12,154 bases of DNA from CAYTED01 sp964537075 (lineage in GTDB: Bacteria > Patescibacteriota > Minisyncoccia > Moranbacterales > UBA1568), in the NCBI GenBank assembly GCA_964537075.1, contig CAZIBB010000028.1, positions 1-12,154 on the forward strand, given 5' to 3'. Positions 11,776 through 12,154 of the stretch are shown here, piece by piece. Under the pieces are notes generated by a model that worked only from the letters and a program-made list of their open reading frames with translations, was not told the DNA's origin and searched no databases. A program made the position numbers and the translations under genes. The stretch's first letter is position 1. Every line of letters begins with the position of its first letter.

Positions 11776-11858
11776 CAAACAAAAAACAGCTAACGATTAA
11801 CAAAAAGCAGATACATTCATTCTATCGTGCTTACTGTTTTTTGTTAACTGTTGATTGA
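11776..11858. repeat. Inverted repeat between rpmG and tRNA-Trp
   Basis: The core TTAACAAAAAGCAG at 11797-11810 pairs with CTGTTTTTTGTTAA at 11834-11847 (14 bp, one G-T). Looser A/C against G/T pairing flanks it. The element follows the rpmG stop directly and could act as a 3' hairpin for that transcript. Confidence 0.7.
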
Positions 11859-12020
11859 CTATTTGCTCTCCGCGTTTGGGGTATGCTTGCGACAAAACTT
11901 GCAGAACTTGGACATTTCCAACTTCTCTTTCACCTTCTTCTTGTTTCGCTTGGTGTAATGGGTGATGCGACCACATTCGCTGCATTTCATCTTTACCAAG
12001 GTGTCTTTAATCTGTCCCAT
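11859..12020 (-). CDS. rpmG: 50S ribosomal protein L33 (bL33), zinc-binding form
   Basis: The product is 53 aa, normal for bL33. Key features: MKCSECGRITHYTKRNKKK near residues 11-29 and MSKFCKFCRKHTPNAESK at the C-terminus. Four cysteines (C13, C16, C40, C43) form the zinc ribbon. bL33 lies near the E site of the large subunit. GAGGG lies about 3-7 nt before the ATG, one of the few good ribosome binding sites here. A promoter lies just upstream (12056-12084), and tRNA-Thr precedes it. Confidence 0.95.
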   Translation of the reverse strand: MGQIKDTLVKMKCSECGRITHYTKRNKKKVKEKLEMSKFCKFCRKHTPNAESK

Positions 12021-12055
12021 AGTCCCTCATTTAATATCTAAAAAAGAATGTCCCA

Positions 12056-12084
12056 ATACTACGGGAAAATTCGCTTTTCGTCAA
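12056..12084 (-). promoter_or_regulatory. rpmG: Sigma70-like promoter of rpmG
   Basis: On the minus strand: TTGACG (complement of 12079-12084), a 17-nt spacer and TAGTAT (complement of 12056-12061). The predicted leader is about 29 nt. It lies just after the 3' end of tRNA-Thr, so rpmG need not depend on read-through from the tRNA. Confidence 0.6.
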
Positions 12085-12100
12085 CTATGAGGATTCCTTG

Positions 12101-12154
12101 AGCCGTTGATCGGGATTGAACCGATGACCTCGTCATTACCAATGACGTGCTCTA
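12101..12154 (-). tRNA. tRNA-Thr (anticodon GGU), 5' end outside window
   Basis: The window holds the 3' 54 nt. The anticodon stem CGTCA/TGACG with loop TTGGTAA gives anticodon GGT, then T-arm ATCGG-TTCAATC-CCGAT and acceptor strand CAACGGC with discriminator T. The D-arm end (TAGAGC) is at the window edge. The acceptor 5' strand is not visible. Confidence 0.88.

Noticed and set aside
6788..11858. CRISPR array
   Set aside because: The repeats in spacers are inverted arms with varying words, not regularly spaced identical direct repeats with unique spacers, and no cas genes are present.

Overview
The window looks like a chromosome segment from a streamlined bacterium of the Patescibacteria/CPR, most likely the Parcubacteria side. 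This is an inference. It rests on the short ribosomal/RNA polymerase operon, an RNA polymerase alpha subunit without its C-terminal domain, an archaeal-like DDxxD prenyl synthase, a divergent cis-prenyltransferase (RTGDEPHLS in place of the usual RTGGExRxSN), a PEGA-domain membrane protein, and GC-rich palindromes between genes (TCCGCCAGCTGGCGGA and CCTGCCTGCCGGTAGGCAGG). UGA works as a stop codon, so this is not one of the UGA-recoded lineages.

Layout. Positions 1-3435 hold a small leftward membrane protein of unknown function, then a rightward pair: a membrane-anchored PEGA/beta-propeller protein and an HD-GYP-like phosphohydrolase. A bidirectional terminator at 3462-3489 separates this pair from a leftward operon read in the order infA-rpmJ-rpsM-rpsK-rpsD-rpoA-rplQ-rplM-rpsI (7747 down to 3531). 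That operon has a near-consensus promoter (TTGACA-17-TACAAT) and a leader of about 165 nt. Further right, also leftward, are a polyprenyl diphosphate synthase and a cis-prenyltransferase, which together could make the long-chain lipid carrier for cell-wall synthesis. Next comes a PolB-type 3'-5' exonuclease. The right end carries tRNA-Glu(CUC), tRNA-Trp(CCA), rpmG (bL33, 53 aa) and a tRNA-Thr(GGU) cut by the window edge. A 100-N assembly gap sits at 11368-11467.

The most striking structure is between the genes. Many spacers from 6788 to 11858, including two inside the ribosomal operon, contain long imperfect inverted repeats with an A/C-rich left arm and a G/T-rich right arm. Two of them (7965-8125 and 10056-10212) are recognisably related and flank the two isoprenoid genes. 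Each carries the same 16-bp GC palindrome, at the matching place but on opposite arms. Beside tRNA-Glu, an 87-bp element that can fold into two hairpins is repeated at a 181-bp offset. It lies among several fragments identical to the 3' end of the tRNA, and the assembly breaks there. I see no CRISPR array, transposase, integrase or defence gene. The unexplained content is this repeat system, not a new protein cassette.
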